Shown piece by piece: positions 25,687 through 34,383 of a stretch of DNA of 38,344 nucleotides. Positions within the stretch are counted from its first letter, which is position 1. Each line of letters starts with the position of its first letter. A program made the position numbers and the translations under genes. The notes beneath the pieces were generated by a model. The model was not told the origin of the DNA and did not search any database. It saw only the letters and a list, made by a program, of their open reading frames with translations. Origin of the DNA: Chitinophaga pinensis (GTDB taxonomy: Bacteria > Bacteroidota > Bacteroidia > Chitinophagales > CAMDFR01); NCBI GenBank assembly GCA_945872405.1, contig CAMBZT010000017.1:1-38344 (forward strand), given 5' to 3'.

Positions 25687-27837
25687 ATGTCTCTATTTCA
25701 AAATATTTCAGAATTAATTGGAGCGATCAAACTGCCTATTAACGATCCTATCTTATTATTCTCTATTATTCTTTTTATCATTTTATTAGCTCCAGTTTTA
25801 CTTAAAAAATTGAGAATTCCAAGTATCATTGGACTCATTATTGCTGGTGTATGCATTGGTCCAAAAGGATTTAATATTATTTCGCTTGATCAACGAATTG
25901 AGTTATTTGGTAAAATTGGTTTATTGTATATCATGTTTTTAGCCGGATTAGAGCTAGATTTAACTTCAGCAATTAAAAATAAAAATAAGAGTATTGTTTT
26001 CGGTGCCTTAACTTTTTTTATACCACTTTTAGTGGGCTTTCCAGTTTGTCTTTACTTTTTGCATCTTTCTCCAATAGCTTCTTTGATGGTTGCTAGTATG
26101 TTCTCTACACATACCTTGGTAGCATATCCTATTGCAAGTAGAATGGGCGTTGCAAAGAATCCGGCAGTAACAATCGCCGTTGGCGGTACCATCATCACAG
26201 ATACCGCTGTATTGGTTCTCTTGGCAATCATTACCAGCTCTATCAAGGGCGAATTGACCACTTTATATTGGGTGAAAATGATTATATCCTTTGTTTTATT
26301 TGGTATCGTCGTTTTCGGAATCATTCCGGTAATTGGTAGATGGTTTTTTAAAAATATTGAAGGGGAGAAAACCTCTCAGTTTGTTTTTGTTTTAGCAACT
26401 GTTTTCTTATGTGCAGCTTTATCGCAATTTGCAGGTATCGAACCCATTGTTGGTGCCTTCTTTGCTGGATTAGCGCTCAATCGTTTGATCCCTCATCAAT
26501 CTGATTTGATGAATAAAATTGAGTTTGTTGGTAATGCTTTGTTTATTCCATTTTTCTTGATTAGCGTTGGTATGTTAGTCGATGTTAGAATTCTGTTCAA
26601 AGGAAATACAGCACTCATTTTCGCAGCAACCTTAACCATTGTTGCCATTATCGTTAAATGGATGGCTGCATATGTGGTTCAAAAAATTTATAAGCTAGAT
26701 AAATACCAAAGAAGATTGATATGGGGATTAAGTAATGCACATGCTGCAGCTATTATGGCGGTTGCTTTGATTGGATATCAATTAAAAATCTTAGATGAAA
26801 ATATTCTGAACGGAACCATCATACTGATTTTGGTAACTTGTTTGGTGGCATCCTTTGTAACAGAAAACGCAGCTCGTTCCATTGTTCTAAATGAACAAAA
26901 GAAGGGTGATAATAATAACAAATATGACCAAAGGGAGAAGATTATTATCGCTACTTCAAATGAAGACAAAGTAGAACTATTGTTAGAGACTGCCTATCTC
27001 ATCAAAAGCAAGGAGAACAAGTATCCTATCTATCCACTTACTGTTTTTGATGATAGTTCTGAAGGAGAACAAAAAATGGAGGTTAGCAAGAAGTTGATTA
27101 AAAAAGTCATTAAGTTGCTTAGAATTGGAGAAGAAAATGTAAAGATTATGACACGTCAAGATTTAAATATTGCATCAGGTATCTCTTTGGCGGTTAAAGA
27201 AATTAAAGCCACCGATGTCATAATTGGATGGTCAGATAAATCATCCACCACTGATCTTTTGTTTGGTAGCATCTTAGAGAATATCAAAGAATATATTTGG
27301 GAAAACATCTTTGTCTGCAAGCTAAATACACAACCTATAAGTATCAAGCAGGTTTATGTAGTTTTTCCAGAGCATGCCGAGTATGAAAAGGGATTTAATC
27401 ATATTCTCTATAAGTTGTTTCTTTATAGTAGCACTCTAAATGCAGCACTGCATCTTTATGCGCATGAGGCTACCATCGATTTTATAAAGCAACATGCCGT
27501 GTTTTTGTCAGCCGAAACAAACATAACTTATAATGTGTTTAATTTTTGGACAGACTTTTCGAACTTTCCAAAGAACAATCAGAAGGAAAATTTAATGGTG
27601 GTGGTAAGTGCAAGAAAAGGTACGATTTCATATAATGAAGATCTTAGCAACTGGCATACTAAGTTGGCACATTCCTTTCAGGATGGTAACTTTATCCTTA
27701 TTTATCCAGAACAATTGAAGTCTACATTCGAAACAAGTATCATTCAGGCAAATGATATAGACGTTACCTATGTAAGTAAAAATATTAAGCGTCTGCAAAA
27801 ATTGTCAAAACGAATCACCACTATTTTCAAAAGCTAA
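25687..27837 (+). CDS. CPA2-family cation/proton antiporter with Usp-like C-terminal domain
   Basis: A 716-aa transporter. Residues about 1-395 form the Kef/NapA-type Na+(K+)/H+ exchanger domain with about 12 helices; recognisable blocks are RIPSIIGLIIAGVCIGPKG, MFLAGLELDL and GIEPIVGAFFAGLALNRL. In place of the KTN/RCK domain of KefB/C it has a cytoplasmic tail (about 415-716) whose first part resembles a universal-stress-protein fold (REKIIIATSNEDKVELLLET, TDVIIGWSDKSS). Such CPA2-Usp fusions are known in Bacteroidota and may couple exchange to nucleotide or stress signals. It precedes mutS2 by 40 nt on the same strand. Confidence 0.9.
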   Translation: MSLFQNISELIGAIKLPINDPILLFSIILFIILLAPVLLKKLRIPSIIGLIIAGVCIGPKGFNIISLDQRIELFGKIGLLYIMFLAGLELDLTSAIKNKNKSIVFGALTFFIPLLVGFPVCLYFLHLSPIASLMVASMFSTHTLVAYPIASRMGVAKNPAVTIAVGGTIITDTAVLVLLAIITSSIKGELTTLYWVKMIISFVLFGIVVFGIIPVIGRWFFKNIEGEKTSQFVFVLATVFLCAALSQFAGIEPIVGAFFAGLALNRLIPHQSDLMNKIEFVGNALFIPFFLISVGMLVDVRILFKGNTALIFAATLTIVAIIVKWMAAYVVQKIYKLDKYQRRLIWGLSNAHAAAIMAVALIGYQLKILDENILNGTIILILVTCLVASFVTENAARSIVLNEQKKGDNNNKYDQREKIIIATSNEDKVELLLETAYLIKSKENKYPIYPLTVFDDSSEGEQKMEVSKKLIKKVIKLLRIGEENVKIMTRQDLNIASGISLAVKEIKATDVIIGWSDKSSTTDLLFGSILENIKEYIWENIFVCKLNTQPISIKQVYVVFPEHAEYEKGFNHILYKLFLYSSTLNAALHLYAHEATIDFIKQHAVFLSAETNITYNVFNFWTDFSNFPKNNQKENLMVVVSARKGTISYNEDLSNWHTKLAHSFQDGNFILIYPEQLKSTFETSIIQANDIDVTYVSKNIKRLQKLSKRITTIFKS

Positions 27838-27877
27838 GTTCTTCGTCATTCTCATTACTTACTCCCTTTTCATATCA

Positions 27878-30256
27878 ATGAAACTTTTTCCTCCAGATAT
27901 ATTAGAAAAAATAGAATTTACAAAGATCAAAATGATCTTATCAGAAAAATGCATTTCTCCCATGGGGAAGCATTTAGCCGATAATTTAATACCAGATAAT
28001 GATTTTGCATTGATTGAACAATCCTTGCAGCAAATCACAGAGTTGAAAGAATTGATCGATTCTGGATTTCATTTTCCTGCACGTGATTTTCAAGATATCC
28101 AACAATCGATTGCCATGTTGAAAGTGAGCGATTATGTCCTGCCAGAAGAGGAGTTAAATAGCTTGAGGTCCTTTTTAAATGCTATTGCTGAACTTTTTAC
28201 TTTCATGAATTTACATCAAGCATTAGCTCCTCACTTATTAGTTTTATTGAGAAATGAAAGCTATGAGAAACAAATTGAAGTTGCCATCAGTAGAATTCTT
28301 GACGAAAGTGGGAGGGTAAAAAGTGACGCAAGTCCAGAATTGCAAAAGATTAGAAAGGAGGTCTCTCAAAAGATTTTAGAATTAGACAAAGTGTTTCGAA
28401 GAGTATCGCAACAGCTTAAAACGGCTGGTTTTGTAACCGATACTGGACAAAGTATCAGAAACGGTCGTCGAGTTATATCAGTTTTTGCTGAACATAAACG
28501 AGCCGTAAAAGGAATTATACATGATGAATCCGATACGGGCAAAACATCCTTTATCGAGCCTGAAGAAACGGTTTTTCTTAATAACGAAATCTTTGAATTT
28601 GAACGTGCCGAAAAAAGAGAGATTTATAAGATATTGAAAGAATTATCAAATGAACTCCGTAGGTCTCTTGAACAAATAATTATTTATAGAGAGATTATGG
28701 GTGACTGCGATTTTGTTCATGCAAAAACAAAACTATCTTTTCTGCTTGACGCTGTTGCACCGGGTATGCTGAAGGAACCCAATACCAAGTTGAATGATGG
28801 GTTTCATCCTTTATTGAAATTGATGAATGAGAAACTGAAAAAGGAAACTGTTGCTCATTCAGCTACTATCAACGACGAGCAGCAAATTGTTTTAATTAGT
28901 GGACCGAATGCAGGAGGGAAGTCAGTTGCGATGAAAACCTTTGCTCTTTTACAATTAATGTTTCAAAGTGGCTTGCATATTCCTGTTGATCGAAGTTCAG
29001 AACTTGGAATTTATGATCAAATACTAGCTGATGTGGGTGACTCTCAATCTTTAGAAGATGAGTTAAGTACCTATAGCTCGAGACTGCAATACATGAAGCA
29101 TTTTATTCAATATTCAAATCGGAAAACGATTTTCTTTATCGATGAGTTTGGAACGGGTACTGATCCACTGTTTGGTGGTGCCATAGCCGAAGCCATTCTA
29201 AAAGACTTGTTGCACAAGCAAGCTAGAGGGATGATTAATACCCATTACGGCAATCTGAAGCTATTTGCTGAAAAGAATAGAAAAATTGTGAATGCGGCGA
29301 TGGTTTTTGATGAGGAAAACTTAAAACCTACCTATCGTCTCCAGATTGGTAAACCTGGCAGTTCATATACATTTATTATAGCTGAAAAAAGTGGCTTGCC
29401 TTCTTCATTAATCGCCTACGCTAAAAGTTTAGTGGGCGATCAAAAAGTCAGATATGAAGAACTTTTGAATAAGGTTGAAACAGAAAGAAAAGACCTGAAA
29501 AAAGTAGCAGTAGATATTGAATCGCAAGACAAACGATTGAAAGAATTGATAAGAAAATTTGAAATTCAAAATAAGGATATCGAATACCAAAAGAAGAAAT
29601 TGAAGTACGAGTATTATCTTCAGAAACATGAACACGAAACAAAGCTAGAGGTAGAGTTGAATCGTTTACTCAAAGAAATAAAGCAAAGCAAAAAAGAGGA
29701 AGAGCAGGTGGCACTTACAGCTTTAAAGGTGGTGCAATTTGAAAAAGGGAAAGCCAATAAAATGCTTGACCAAACTAAGTTAGAACTAAGTAGTAAAAAA
29801 CCAATCTCAATCTTCAAAAAGGGCGATGTTGTTAGAATTGTTGATACCAAAGAAAGTGGTATCATAGAAGAGCTAAAGAAGGATAAAGCTTTAATTGTTT
29901 TCGATCATTTAAAAACATGGATTGGAGTAGATAGCTTGGAAATAGCCGATAAGAAGAAATACGAAAGTAGAATTGTGGGTCAAAGTGCAAAACATGAGGT
30001 TCAGAAAGAGGAAGTAAAATACGAATTGGATATTCGTGGTATGATGAAAGAGGAGGCATATCCACTCATTGAAAACTTTTTGGATAAGGCAATCATTGGT
30101 AATTTTTTAGAAATTAGAATTATCCATGGAAAAGGATCCGGAGCATTGCGCGACCTTGTTCGAAATTGTGTTAAAGGTTACAAAGAAATAAAAGAAACAT
30201 ACCATCCACCACATGAATATGGAGGAGATGGTATCACGATTATGAAATTTTATTAA
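27878..30256 (+). CDS. mutS2: MutS2 DNA/ribosome-associated ATPase with Smr nuclease domain
   Basis: A 792-aa MutS2. The N-terminal core and clamp helices run to about 330, the ATPase has Walker A GPNAGGKS (342-349) and Walker B IFFIDEFGTGTDP, a long charged coiled coil covers about 515-650, and the C-terminal Smr domain includes LDIRGMMKEEAYPLIE and IRIIHGKGSGALRDLV. The mismatch-binding domain of MutS is missing, as expected. MutS2 suppresses recombination in some bacteria and rescues collided ribosomes in others. It is 40 nt after the antiporter gene and 6 nt from the convergent LytM-like gene. Length is normal. Confidence 0.95.
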   Translation: MKLFPPDILEKIEFTKIKMILSEKCISPMGKHLADNLIPDNDFALIEQSLQQITELKELIDSGFHFPARDFQDIQQSIAMLKVSDYVLPEEELNSLRSFLNAIAELFTFMNLHQALAPHLLVLLRNESYEKQIEVAISRILDESGRVKSDASPELQKIRKEVSQKILELDKVFRRVSQQLKTAGFVTDTGQSIRNGRRVISVFAEHKRAVKGIIHDESDTGKTSFIEPEETVFLNNEIFEFERAEKREIYKILKELSNELRRSLEQIIIYREIMGDCDFVHAKTKLSFLLDAVAPGMLKEPNTKLNDGFHPLLKLMNEKLKKETVAHSATINDEQQIVLISGPNAGGKSVAMKTFALLQLMFQSGLHIPVDRSSELGIYDQILADVGDSQSLEDELSTYSSRLQYMKHFIQYSNRKTIFFIDEFGTGTDPLFGGAIAEAILKDLLHKQARGMINTHYGNLKLFAEKNRKIVNAAMVFDEENLKPTYRLQIGKPGSSYTFIIAEKSGLPSSLIAYAKSLVGDQKVRYEELLNKVETERKDLKKVAVDIESQDKRLKELIRKFEIQNKDIEYQKKKLKYEYYLQKHEHETKLEVELNRLLKEIKQSKKEEEQVALTALKVVQFEKGKANKMLDQTKLELSSKKPISIFKKGDVVRIVDTKESGIIEELKKDKALIVFDHLKTWIGVDSLEIADKKKYESRIVGQSAKHEVQKEEVKYELDIRGMMKEEAYPLIENFLDKAIIGNFLEIRIIHGKGSGALRDLVRNCVKGYKEIKETYHPPHEYGGDGITIMKFY

Positions 30257-30262
30257 GGACAT

Positions 30263-30751
30263 TTATTTACTGCAAATCAACCAATCTGGTGGCCAAAGTT
30301 TATCAGAGTTGAACCAGATTTCTAAATGAAGACGAGGCTTGCCTTTGCTGTCTGCGGCCGCAGCACCAACCATATCGCCAGTTTTTAGAGATTGACCTTG
30401 CTTTACAGAAACATTATAAATATGTGTGTAGACTAAGAAATAATTGCCATGACATACAATGATGCTATTCAGTTTTTCTTCATCAGGAAAAATTGCCGTT
30501 ACATATCCTTCTAGCGGACTTTTCACCGCAGATGAATCGGAAATTAAATCAATACCTCTAGTAGGTTTTCGGTTCTCATCCAGATACAAAGTTTTAAAAT
30601 CAATTTTTGAAGCCACTAGCGGACAATTTAATGTTGTCTTGTTCGACTCAAAAATCTTAGTGAGTCTCAGTATTTCGGCATCATCCTTTTTTTGTGCAAC
30701 CATTAGAATGCCACTACTTAAAAGTAGGAAGAATAAAAATTGTATTTTCAT
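30263..30751 (-). CDS. Secreted LytM/M23-like protein with degenerate active site
   Basis: A 162-aa exported protein with a signal peptide (hydrophobic 4-19). The rest is a small M23/LytM-type beta-sheet domain: RGIDLISDSSAVKSPLEG, GYVTAIFPDEEK, VCHGNYFLVYTHI, QSLKTGDMVGAAAADSKG and LHLEIWFN. In active M23 enzymes the motifs are HxGxD, a catalytic His in YxH, and HxH. Here the first zinc His is T64 (TRGID), D68 and H110 are kept, and HxH reads R140-L-H142. A zinc ligand and a catalytic His are thus lost, so it is probably a non-enzymatic LytM factor, as in the EnvC/NlpD activators of amidases. It converges on mutS2. Confidence 0.82.
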   Translation of the reverse strand: MKIQFLFFLLLSSGILMVAQKKDDAEILRLTKIFESNKTTLNCPLVASKIDFKTLYLDENRKPTRGIDLISDSSAVKSPLEGYVTAIFPDEEKLNSIIVCHGNYFLVYTHIYNVSVKQGQSLKTGDMVGAAAADSKGKPRLHLEIWFNSDKLWPPDWLICSK

Positions 30752-30895
30752 AGCTTATTTGTTTGAGGTCTAACATTTTTTAATAGCGATTGTACCTTGT
30801 CTAACAACCAACTATTATGCCACAAGATAAAAAACATTCAATAAAGTACATAATTTGATGCCTAAAACTTGATTTTTTCGTTGTTAAAGAAAGGG

Positions 30896-30983
30896 TGTGT
30901 CAACGGCTAAGAGCATAAAAGCCGCTGTCGGGCATTTCGCAGTACCTCGCAAAGAGGAGGGTACTTGCTTCATTCCCTCACAC
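30896..30983 (-). repeat. Structured intergenic repeat, copy B1
   Basis: On the minus strand, starting about 7 nt beyond the ffh stop, this stretch reads GAGGGAATGAAGCAAGTA, a hairpin (30939-30968, AGTACC / GGTACT helix), then TACTGCGAAATGCCCGACAG and a second small hairpin CGGCT / AGCCG. The blocks TGAAGCAAGTA, TACTGCGAAA and CCCG recur in the same order at 35052-35127 on the plus strand, where the hairpin between them is shorter. No coding potential is seen. It fills most of the 238-bp gap after ffh and may act as a 3' end structure. Confidence 0.7.
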
Positions 30984-30989
30984 TAACTT

Positions 30990-32315
30990 CTATCCAAATG
31001 GCAATTTCATTCCCCTGCCACTTCCCTGCATTTTTTGCATTGTTTTCATCATCTTTTTCATGTCCTCAAATTGCTTTAAGAAATTATTTACATCCTGTAC
31101 GCTATTGCCACTTCCAAGTGCTAATCGCTTACGACGCGTTCCATTCATTAAATCTGGATTGGATCTCTCTTTGAGCGTCATAGATAAAATGATCGCCTCG
31201 ATTTTACTGAATGATTTATCATCAATATCAATGTCTTTAATTGCTTTGCCTAATCCAGGTATCATGCCTAGCAAGTCTTTTACATTACCCATTTTTTTTA
31301 TTTGATTCAATTGATTTAAGAAATCATTGAAGTCAAACTGATTTTTGCTGATTTTCTTTTGAAGTTCAGCCGCGTTTTTTTCATCGAAATGTTCTTGTGC
31401 TTTTTCTACAAAAGAAACGATGTCACCCATTCCTAAAATCCGTTGTGCCATCCTATCAGGGTGAAATACATCAAGTGTATCCACCTTTTCGCCCATACTT
31501 ACAAACTTAATCGGTTTATTGACCGTATACTTAATTGTTAATGCCGCACCACCTCTAGTGTCTCCATCCAACTTGGTTAATACTACGCCATCAAAATCTA
31601 ATCTGTCATTAAATGTTTTTGCTGTGTTTACCGCATCTTGACCTGTCATGGAGTCAACTACAAACAAAGTCTCTGATGGCTGCACGGCCTTTTTAACCTG
31701 CTCAATCTCCTTCATCATCTCCTCGTCAATAGCAAGTCTGCCTGCAGTATCTATAATGACAGTATTGTACCCTTGTACCTTTGCAAAGTCGATTGCATTT
31801 TTTGCAATTTGTACTGCATTTTTGTTTTCTGCCTCGTGATATACTGGAATACCTATAGATTCACCTAATACCTTTAACTGTTCAATAGCTGCAGGACGAT
31901 AGATATCGCATGCAACCATTAATGGAGCTCTTCCTTTCTTTGTTTTAAGGTAATGTGCTAATTTATGTGTGAAAGTCGTTTTGCCAGATCCTTGTAAACC
32001 AGCGATCAGAATAACGACTGGACTGCCTTTGAGGTTAATCTCTTCAGCACTACTACCCATTAGTTTGGTGAGTTCGTCGTTTACAATCTTCACCATCAAC
32101 TGCCCAGGAGAAACTGCTTTTAAGACATTCGCACCTGTTGCTTCATCCTTCACCTTATCCGTAAATTCTTTGGCAATCTTATAATTGACATCGGCATCAA
32201 CCAATGCTCTTCTAATTTCTTTGATGGTAGCAGCAACATTTATTTCGGTAATTTGCCCCTGACCTTTGAGTGTTTTGAGCGCATCCTCTAATCGTTCTTG
32301 TAAGTTTTCAAACAT
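30990..32315 (-). CDS. ffh: Signal recognition particle GTPase Ffh
   Basis: A 441-aa SRP54 protein that binds signal sequences and 4.5S RNA and targets ribosomes to the membrane through FtsY. Start is taken as the ATG at 32313-32315 (MFENLQERLEDALKTLKGQG), the usual N-terminus; the frame is open to 32348 but the extra 11 residues are not conserved in style. G-domain motifs are GLQGSGKTTFTHKLA, DIYRPAAIEQL, DTAGRLAIDE and TKLDGDTRGGAAL. The M domain has MIPGLGKAIKDIDIDD, RRKRLALGSG and a methionine-rich end (MKKMMKTMQKMQGSGRG). Length is normal. No operon partner is apparent. Confidence 0.97.
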   Translation of the reverse strand: MFENLQERLEDALKTLKGQGQITEINVAATIKEIRRALVDADVNYKIAKEFTDKVKDEATGANVLKAVSPGQLMVKIVNDELTKLMGSSAEEINLKGSPVVILIAGLQGSGKTTFTHKLAHYLKTKKGRAPLMVACDIYRPAAIEQLKVLGESIGIPVYHEAENKNAVQIAKNAIDFAKVQGYNTVIIDTAGRLAIDEEMMKEIEQVKKAVQPSETLFVVDSMTGQDAVNTAKTFNDRLDFDGVVLTKLDGDTRGGAALTIKYTVNKPIKFVSMGEKVDTLDVFHPDRMAQRILGMGDIVSFVEKAQEHFDEKNAAELQKKISKNQFDFNDFLNQLNQIKKMGNVKDLLGMIPGLGKAIKDIDIDDKSFSKIEAIILSMTLKERSNPDLMNGTRRKRLALGSGNSVQDVNNFLKQFEDMKKMMKTMQKMQGSGRGMKLPFG

Positions 32316-32435
32316 AGTTATAAAGTATAATTCAATTGATAACTGCAAAAATATAATATTTGAACTCTTGTGTTTATATAATTATTCATAAATAAATGAA
32401 AGAATAATTTTGATTTCGTGTAAAAATAATTAGTA

Positions 32436-34103
32436 TTGCAACCATCACACTTAAATTTAAGAACTTTGGCACAAAAGAAACCTCTCAAAAAAACTACGAA
32501 GCCGACCCCTAAAAAAACTACGAAGCCGGCCCCTAAAAAAACTGCTAAGCCGACTCCTAAAAAAACTGCTAAGCCGACTCCTAAAAAAATTGCTAAGCCG
32601 ACTCCTAAAAAAACTACGAAGCCGGCCCCTAAGAAAACTACGAAGCCGACTCCTAAAAAAACTGCTAAGTCTGTTGCAAAAAAAGCGATTAAAGTGGTAC
32701 CTAAAAAATCAATAAAACCAGTTGTAAAGTCAAATAAAAAACCAGTGGTGAAAAAACCAGTGGTCAGCAGTAAAAAAATAACTAAAAAAAAGCCAATTGT
32801 TAAAACAAAAGCAGGTGAAAAGAAGTTAATTAATGTCGTAGTAAAAAAGATAGCTCCTAAAGCATCGCAAAAGAAAAGTGTAGTCAAACAAAAAAGTAAT
32901 TCTGTGAAAGCAGTAGGAAATAGTTCAAAAAAAGTAGTCGCAAATCAAAAAAACGCAAAAAGTATTATTAAAAAATCAAAACCAGTTATTACAAAAAATA
33001 GTAAGTCTGTTGTCAAAAAAAGTGCTTCGAAAGCTCCTGCAAAAAAAATAATTGCAAAATCAAAACCTGTTGCCAAAAAAGCATCAAATGTAAGCTCTAA
33101 AATTGTTAAAAAAACTGCGGTAAAAGCACCAGTTAAAAAATCTCAGGTTAAGTCAAAGACTATTCTGAAAAAGCCAGTGGTGAAAGCAAAACAACTTGTC
33201 AAAAAAATCGTAGCAAAGGCCAAACCGGTAGCGAAAAAAACTGTATTGAAGACAAAAACTGTTGCGAAGAAACCAATTCTTAAGAAGTCAGTTAAAGCAA
33301 TAGCAAAAAAGGCTTCTCCAAAAGCTCCTCAAAAAAAGGCTTCTCCAAAAGCTCCTCAAAAAAAGGTAGTAACTAAGGCAAAGCCATCTCAAAAAAAGGT
33401 AGTAAAACCTACAAAGCCAATTCAAAAAAAAGGAATAGTAAAAACAATATCTAAAACTTATAAGAAATTAGTAGCTCAAGAAAAAGGTAAAAAAATAGCC
33501 AAGGTGCCACTTGAAAAGGTGTTGAAGGTAAAAGCTCCTAAGTTAGAAAAACCACCTAAACCACCTAAACCACCAAAGGCTATCAAGCCACCAAAACCTG
33601 AGAAGCCGCCTAAAAAACCCAAAGCTCCTAAAAAACCAGCAGCACCAAAGATAGATTATGTTGAAGTAAGAAGAAAGCAAGAAGAAAAAGCTAGAATAGA
33701 GTTAGAGCTTTATCTTGCAGAAAATCCAAAAAGGAAATTGTTGAAATTAGAGTATGTGGTCCGTTCATCTCCAACTATATTGTTTTCATTTATCAAATCT
33801 TCTTCATGCTTGGCGCTATGGTTTTGTGATATTTGTATTGAAAATGGAAATGATTATCTATTTGGATGGAATGGCGATGTTCAATATGCAACAATGATTA
33901 TGGATCATGATAATGAATATGTGAGGTATCGCTGGAACGATGGTAAGAAAGAAGAGTTTTTTGAATTTAGAATTAGTAAGTCTGAAATTGCATTCGATAC
34001 AATTTTAACCATTAGAGAGTTTGTTGAACAAGGTGAAGAGCCTAGTCAAACAATGCTTTGGGACGAACAAGTAAAATCATTGATGAAACATATTGGTGGA
34101 TAA
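32436..34103 (+). CDS. Histone-H1-like lysine-rich tail fused to a START-like domain
   Basis: A 555-aa protein of two parts. Residues 1-407 are almost only Lys, Ala, Pro, Val, Thr and Ser: seven perfect-length octads of the type KKTAKPTP (18-73), then irregular KK/AP/VV repeats and a PPKPPK stretch (366-405), like bacterial H1/Hc1 DNA-binding tails. Residues about 433-553 match the Bacteroidota START-like domain (LEYVVRSSPTILFSFI, YLFGWNGD, YVRYRWND, FFEFRISKSEI, LWDEQVKSL). That domain is usually a stand-alone protein of about 130 residues. No ATG lies between the in-frame stop at 32427 and the repeats, so a TTG start (32436, or 32466 giving MAQKKPLKK) is needed. It is divergent from ffh and closed by a terminator at 34132. 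Confidence 0.88.
   Translation: MQPSHLNLRTLAQKKPLKKTTKPTPKKTTKPAPKKTAKPTPKKTAKPTPKKIAKPTPKKTTKPAPKKTTKPTPKKTAKSVAKKAIKVVPKKSIKPVVKSNKKPVVKKPVVSSKKITKKKPIVKTKAGEKKLINVVVKKIAPKASQKKSVVKQKSNSVKAVGNSSKKVVANQKNAKSIIKKSKPVITKNSKSVVKKSASKAPAKKIIAKSKPVAKKASNVSSKIVKKTAVKAPVKKSQVKSKTILKKPVVKAKQLVKKIVAKAKPVAKKTVLKTKTVAKKPILKKSVKAIAKKASPKAPQKKASPKAPQKKVVTKAKPSQKKVVKPTKPIQKKGIVKTISKTYKKLVAQEKGKKIAKVPLEKVLKVKAPKLEKPPKPPKPPKAIKPPKPEKPPKKPKAPKKPAAPKIDYVEVRRKQEEKARIELELYLAENPKRKLLKLEYVVRSSPTILFSFIKSSSCLALWFCDICIENGNDYLFGWNGDVQYATMIMDHDNEYVRYRWNDGKKEEFFEFRISKSEIAFDTILTIREFVEQGEEPSQTMLWDEQVKSLMKHIGG
32487..32654 (+). repeat. Seven tandem 24-bp coding repeats
   Basis: Seven consecutive 24-bp units encode the octads KKTTKPTP, KKTTKPAP, KKTAKPTP (twice), KKIAKPTP, KKTTKPAP and KKTTKPTP. 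The units differ at only a few bases, so copy number probably changes by slippage or recombination. A second short duplication lies near 33306-33360 (KASPKAPQK twice). Confidence 0.92.
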
Positions 34104-34131
34104 TTAAAATAAATAATAATATTTAAGATAG

Positions 34132-34157
34132 AACCGACTAGTGATAGTCGGTTTTTT
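34132..34157 (+). terminator. Rho-independent terminator after the H1-START gene
   Basis: A perfect 9-bp stem AACCGACTA / TAGTCGGTT with a GTGA loop (34132-34140, 34145-34153) followed by T-rich sequence ends the transcript 29 nt after the stop codon. Confidence 0.92.
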
Positions 34158-34253
34158 ATTTTAATCTATATAGGTTTTTCTGCAAAATTATTTACAAATC
34201 AGACCAATTTACTTGTTCGTTTTCCCCAATATTTCTCGTAAAAATATTTTCAT

Positions 34254-34278
34254 AATCATTGAATAGCAATGATTTTTT
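34254..34278 (+). terminator. Possible second weak terminator or remnant hairpin
   Basis: An AT-rich 8-bp stem AATCATTG / CAATGATT with a five-base loop is followed by a short T run. It lies in the otherwise featureless 280-bp gap before the GNAT gene. The T-run is on the plus-strand side, so it would serve plus-strand read-through rather than the GNAT gene. Low stem stability makes this uncertain. Confidence 0.35.
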
Positions 34279-34383
34279 GCATCTTGTTGAAAAAATGACA
34301 CCATCTAATCTTAAGTCTGTTTTATAGATTCGTTGGGTGTTTCAAAGAAAATTTGAATGCTAATGGGGAAATGTAAAGGGATA

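Noticed and set aside
32487-32654. CRISPR-like array
   Set aside because: The 24-bp units are contiguous with no spacers and are in frame within a coding gene.
32318-32887. A minus-strand frame coding for a membrane-like protein rich in FLGVGF repeats
   Set aside because: It is the antisense reading of the lysine-rich repeats (CTT/TTT codons give Leu/Phe) and overlaps the ffh start; the plus-strand gene has a full START-like domain.
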